This document shows, in pieces, positions 62,063 through 64,000 of a DNA stretch of 64,000 nucleotides. A model generated the notes under the pieces. It was not told where the DNA came from. It did no database searches and was given only the letters and a program-made list of their open reading frames with translations. The stretch is from contig NZ_AP022620.1 of assembly GCF_010731855.1 (NCBI RefSeq), positions 2,604,001 to 2,668,000 on the forward strand. The letters are read 5' to 3'. Positions within the stretch are counted from its first letter, which is position 1. Each line of letters opens with the position of its first letter. Both the position numbers and the translations under genes were made by a program. This DNA is from Mycolicibacterium anyangense (GTDB lineage Bacteria; Actinomycetota; Actinomycetes; Mycobacteriales; Mycobacteriaceae).

Positions 62063-63169
62063 ATGCTTTCCGACCGTTTTCGCCCCCTGCTCGACGCCAC
62101 CGGACCGTTCGTCTCGATCTACTTCGACGACTCGCACGACACCCAGGACGCCGCAGCTCAACTCGACGCCCGACTGCGCGATATCCGCAAACACCTCGAG
62201 GAGCGGTCGGTGGAGACCGCGATGATCGAGGAGATCGACACCGCGGTGCGCGCCGCTCATCCGCCGGTGGGCCGAAGCGGGCGCGCGGTGATCGCCGCGA
62301 GCGGCTCGATCGTCACCGACGAGCACTTGATCCGGCCACCGGCCACCACCGAGTTGCGGGTCTCGGAGTTGCCCTATCTGATCCCGATCGTCGAGCACGG
62401 CCTGCTGCACACGACCTATCTGCTGGTGGCCGTGGACCACACCGGCGCCGACATCACGGTGCACCGGTCGGGCACCACCCGCTCGGAGACCGTCGACGGC
62501 GATCACCGCCCCGTGCACAAGGCCAAATCCGCCGAGCATCACGAGTACGGCACCGCACAGGGCAAGGTCGATGAGGCGGTGCGCCGCAACATCCGCGACG
62601 TCGCCGACCGCGTCACCCAGCTGGTCGACGAGACCGGCGCCGAACTGGTCTTCATCGAGGGCGAGGCAAGTGCGCGCGCCGAACTCACCGCAGCCCTGCC
62701 CGAGCGGGTGGCCGGTATCGCGGTCGCGCTGCACAGCGGCGGGCGCACCGAGGGCACCGACCAAGCCGAGGTGCACCACGAGATCGGTCAGGAATTCCTC
62801 AAGCGGCGGCTGGCCACCATCGACGACGCCGCCCAGCGGTTCGCGGCCGGTCAGGGCACCGGGCTGGCTGTGGAGGGTCTGGCCGCGGTGACCGCCGCGC
62901 TGCGCGACGGCGCGGTGGACACCCTGATCATCGGTGAGATCGGAGCGGCCACCGTGGTCGCCGACACCGATCTGACGCTGATCGCGCCGGACGCCGACAC
63001 CCTTTCGGACCTCGGTGGCGCACCCGAGCGGACCCTGCGCGCCGACGAGGCCCTGCCGCTGCTGGCGGTGACGACCGGCGCGGCGCTGGTGCGCACCGAC
63101 GAACGGATCAGTCCGGCCGACGGCGTCGCCGCGGTCCTGCGGTACGCCGAGATGAGTTCCGCGGGCTAA
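62063..63169 (+). CDS. baeRF/Rv2629-like protein (eRF1-like fold)
   Basis: 368 aa resembling the Rv2629 group, bacterial relatives of eRF1/Pelota (baeRF): VSIYFDDSHDTQDAAAQLDA at the N-terminus, then a central HHEYGTAQGKVDEAVRRNIR segment, and a C-terminal domain with LLAVTTGAALV. It may act at stalled ribosomes in dormancy. The start is ATG 62063 with GAGGAG upstream. A DosR-like box lies just ahead. Its stop overlaps the convergent transporter stop in the bases CTAA. Confidence 0.75.
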   Translation: MLSDRFRPLLDATGPFVSIYFDDSHDTQDAAAQLDARLRDIRKHLEERSVETAMIEEIDTAVRAAHPPVGRSGRAVIAASGSIVTDEHLIRPPATTELRVSELPYLIPIVEHGLLHTTYLLVAVDHTGADITVHRSGTTRSETVDGDHRPVHKAKSAEHHEYGTAQGKVDEAVRRNIRDVADRVTQLVDETGAELVFIEGEASARAELTAALPERVAGIAVALHSGGRTEGTDQAEVHHEIGQEFLKRRLATIDDAAQRFAAGQGTGLAVEGLAAVTAALRDGAVDTLIIGEIGAATVVADTDLTLIAPDADTLSDLGGAPERTLRADEALPLLAVTTGAALVRTDERISPADGVAAVLRYAEMSSAG

Positions 63170-64000
63170 TCCCCGCTGCCGACGCACAGCAGCGCCACCA
63201 GCGCGATCGACACGCCTGCCGTCATCACCACGGCCAGCGCCACCTCGTCATTGCCCAGCAGCCCCACCACCGGCGCGATCACCGCACCGGTGGTGAACTG
63301 CGCGGCACCCAACAGCGCGGCCGCGGTGCCCGCGGCGTCGGGGTGCCGCGACAGCGCGACCGCGGGTGCGTTGGGCATCACGAAACCGAGCAACGCCAGC
63401 ACCGCCCACACCGGCAGCACGAAGCCCAGCAGGCCGCCGGTGTGGGTGGCGGCCAGCCCGATGAACACCGTTCCGGCCAGCGTCGACGCCACCAGTGCGG
63501 TGACCATGATGGGCTGCGGGCGAAACCGGCGCAGCAGCACCACGTTGAACTGGGTGGCCGCAATCAGCGCGATCGCGCCCGCGCCGAACACCAGCGCGAA
63601 GCTCTGCTGATCCAGGCCGTGCCGGCCCTGCAGCACGAACGAGGCCGCCGAGATGTAGGCGAACAGACCCGACATGCCCAGCGCGCCGACCAGAACCAGG
63701 ACGACGAAGCGCACATCACCGAAGAGCTCGGCATAGGTGCCCAGGATCGACCGCAATTTCAGCGGACGGCGGTGTGCCGGCGGCAGCGTCTCCGGCAGTG
63801 CCAGCACGGCGATCATCAACAGTCCCCCGGCCAGCACGATCAACGCCGCGAAGACCCAGTGCCAGCTGGCGTGCAGCAGAACAGCCGCGCCCAGCGACGG
63901 CGCCAGCACCGGCGCGACACCGAGCACCAGCATCAGCCGCGACATCACCGTGGCCGCCACCGAGTCGGTGAACAGATCGCCCACCACCGCGACGGCGACC
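63166..64000 (-). CDS. Bcr/CflA-type drug-resistance exporter, N-terminal part beyond the window
   Basis: About 277 aa of the C-terminal two thirds of a 12-helix MFS exporter of the Bcr/CflA type. Visible: VVGDLFTDSVAATVMSRLML (central part of helix 4-5), VLAPSLGAAVLLHASWHWVF, the loop TLPPAHRRPLK, then about seven more helices to the end GSGD. The frame is open to the right edge, so the start is outside. It would export chloramphenicol-, bicyclomycin- or sulfonamide-like drugs by family analogy. Confidence 0.85.
   Translation of the reverse strand, partial: VAVAVVGDLFTDSVAATVMSRLMLVLGVAPVLAPSLGAAVLLHASWHWVFAALIVLAGGLLMIAVLALPETLPPAHRRPLKLRSILGTYAELFGDVRFVVLVLVGALGMSGLFAYISAASFVLQGRHGLDQQSFALVFGAGAIALIAATQFNVVLLRRFRPQPIMVTALVASTLAGTVFIGLAATHTGGLLGFVLPVWAVLALLGFVMPNAPAVALSRHPDAAGTAAALLGAAQFTTGAVIAPVVGLLGNDEVALAVVMTAGVSIALVALLCVGSGD

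Noticed and set aside
61841..63187. A 448-codon open frame on the minus strand
   Set aside because: Antisense to the baeRF-like gene and crossing the DosR-like box; glycine/arginine-rich composition.
1..64000. CRISPR arrays, tRNA or rRNA genes, prophage or integrase
   Set aside because: No regularly spaced repeats, no cloverleaf or rRNA signature, and no integrase or phage structural genes were recognised.

Overview
The window looks like chromosomal DNA of a fast-growing or environmental Mycobacterium (Mycolicibacterium-type) or a very close actinobacterial relative. The sequence is GC-rich, GTG and TTG starts and ATGA/GTGA start-stop overlaps are common, and there is a complete yrbEAB-mceABCDEF locus, an FprB-type ferredoxin/flavoprotein fusion, mycofactocin-type dehydrogenases, and a block (48.8-61.8 kb) that mirrors the Rv1254-deaD-lprE-Rv1251c-Rv1250 order I recall from M. 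tuberculosis. No rRNA, tRNA, CRISPR array or intact insertion sequence was seen.

From 1 to about 48.8 kb the window is a catabolic island. (a) A leftward operon (about 6056 to 1) encodes a small conserved protein, a cysteine-less thiolase-like protein, a DUF35 partner, Rieske dioxygenase alpha and beta subunits, an acyl-CoA ligase and an aldehyde dehydrogenase cut by the window edge. Apart from the ALDH and small protein, this is the gene content of the ibuprofen (ipf) module: CoA activation, ring dioxygenation, then removal of the acyl side chain to give a catechol. (b) A divergent operon (6303-12258) supplies meta-cleavage functions: C-C hydrolase, dienoate hydratase, HpaI-type aldolase, a second thiolase-like protein, a CoA ligase and an MhpB-type extradiol dioxygenase. 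(c) A tandem double-domain TetR regulator and a two-gene MaoC-type hydratase (12276-14596) lie opposite an NDMA/mycofactocin-type alcohol dehydrogenase, crotonase, second DUF35 and two SDRs (14785-18882). (d) 19154-25060 holds an ALDH, a P450, the FprB-like electron donor, an amidohydrolase and a small Cys-rich protein, closed by a strong terminator. (e) 25136-29637 (leftward) holds a PaaK-like ligase with an unknown partner, a crotonase and another CoA ligase. (f) A second P450 (30160) and a mycofactocin-type SDR (31454) converge on a terminator. (g) The Mce importer operon with a CAP-domain secreted protein (42260 down to 32353) probably brings in a hydrophobic substrate. (h) 43104-48771 holds a SnoaL-like protein, a true thiolase, a double-hotdog thioesterase, an ALDH and a CitE-like lyase.

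Taken together the island could import a hydrophobic aryl/alkyl compound, oxidise it through P450, alcohol and aldehyde steps to an acid, activate it with CoA, shorten or strip the side chain, and open the ring by meta cleavage. The actual substrate cannot be read from the sequence.

From 48.8 kb to the end the genes look like core genome: acyltransferase, DEAD-box helicase, LprE-like lipoprotein, a gas-sensing pair (H-NOX haem protein plus GAF-GGDEF-EAL c-di-GMP enzyme), a nuclease-helicase with a predicted Fe-S cluster, a GlcD-like flavoprotein, a DHA2-family exporter with an acidic tail, a baeRF/Rv2629-like protein behind a possible DosR box, and a Bcr/CflA exporter cut by the right edge.
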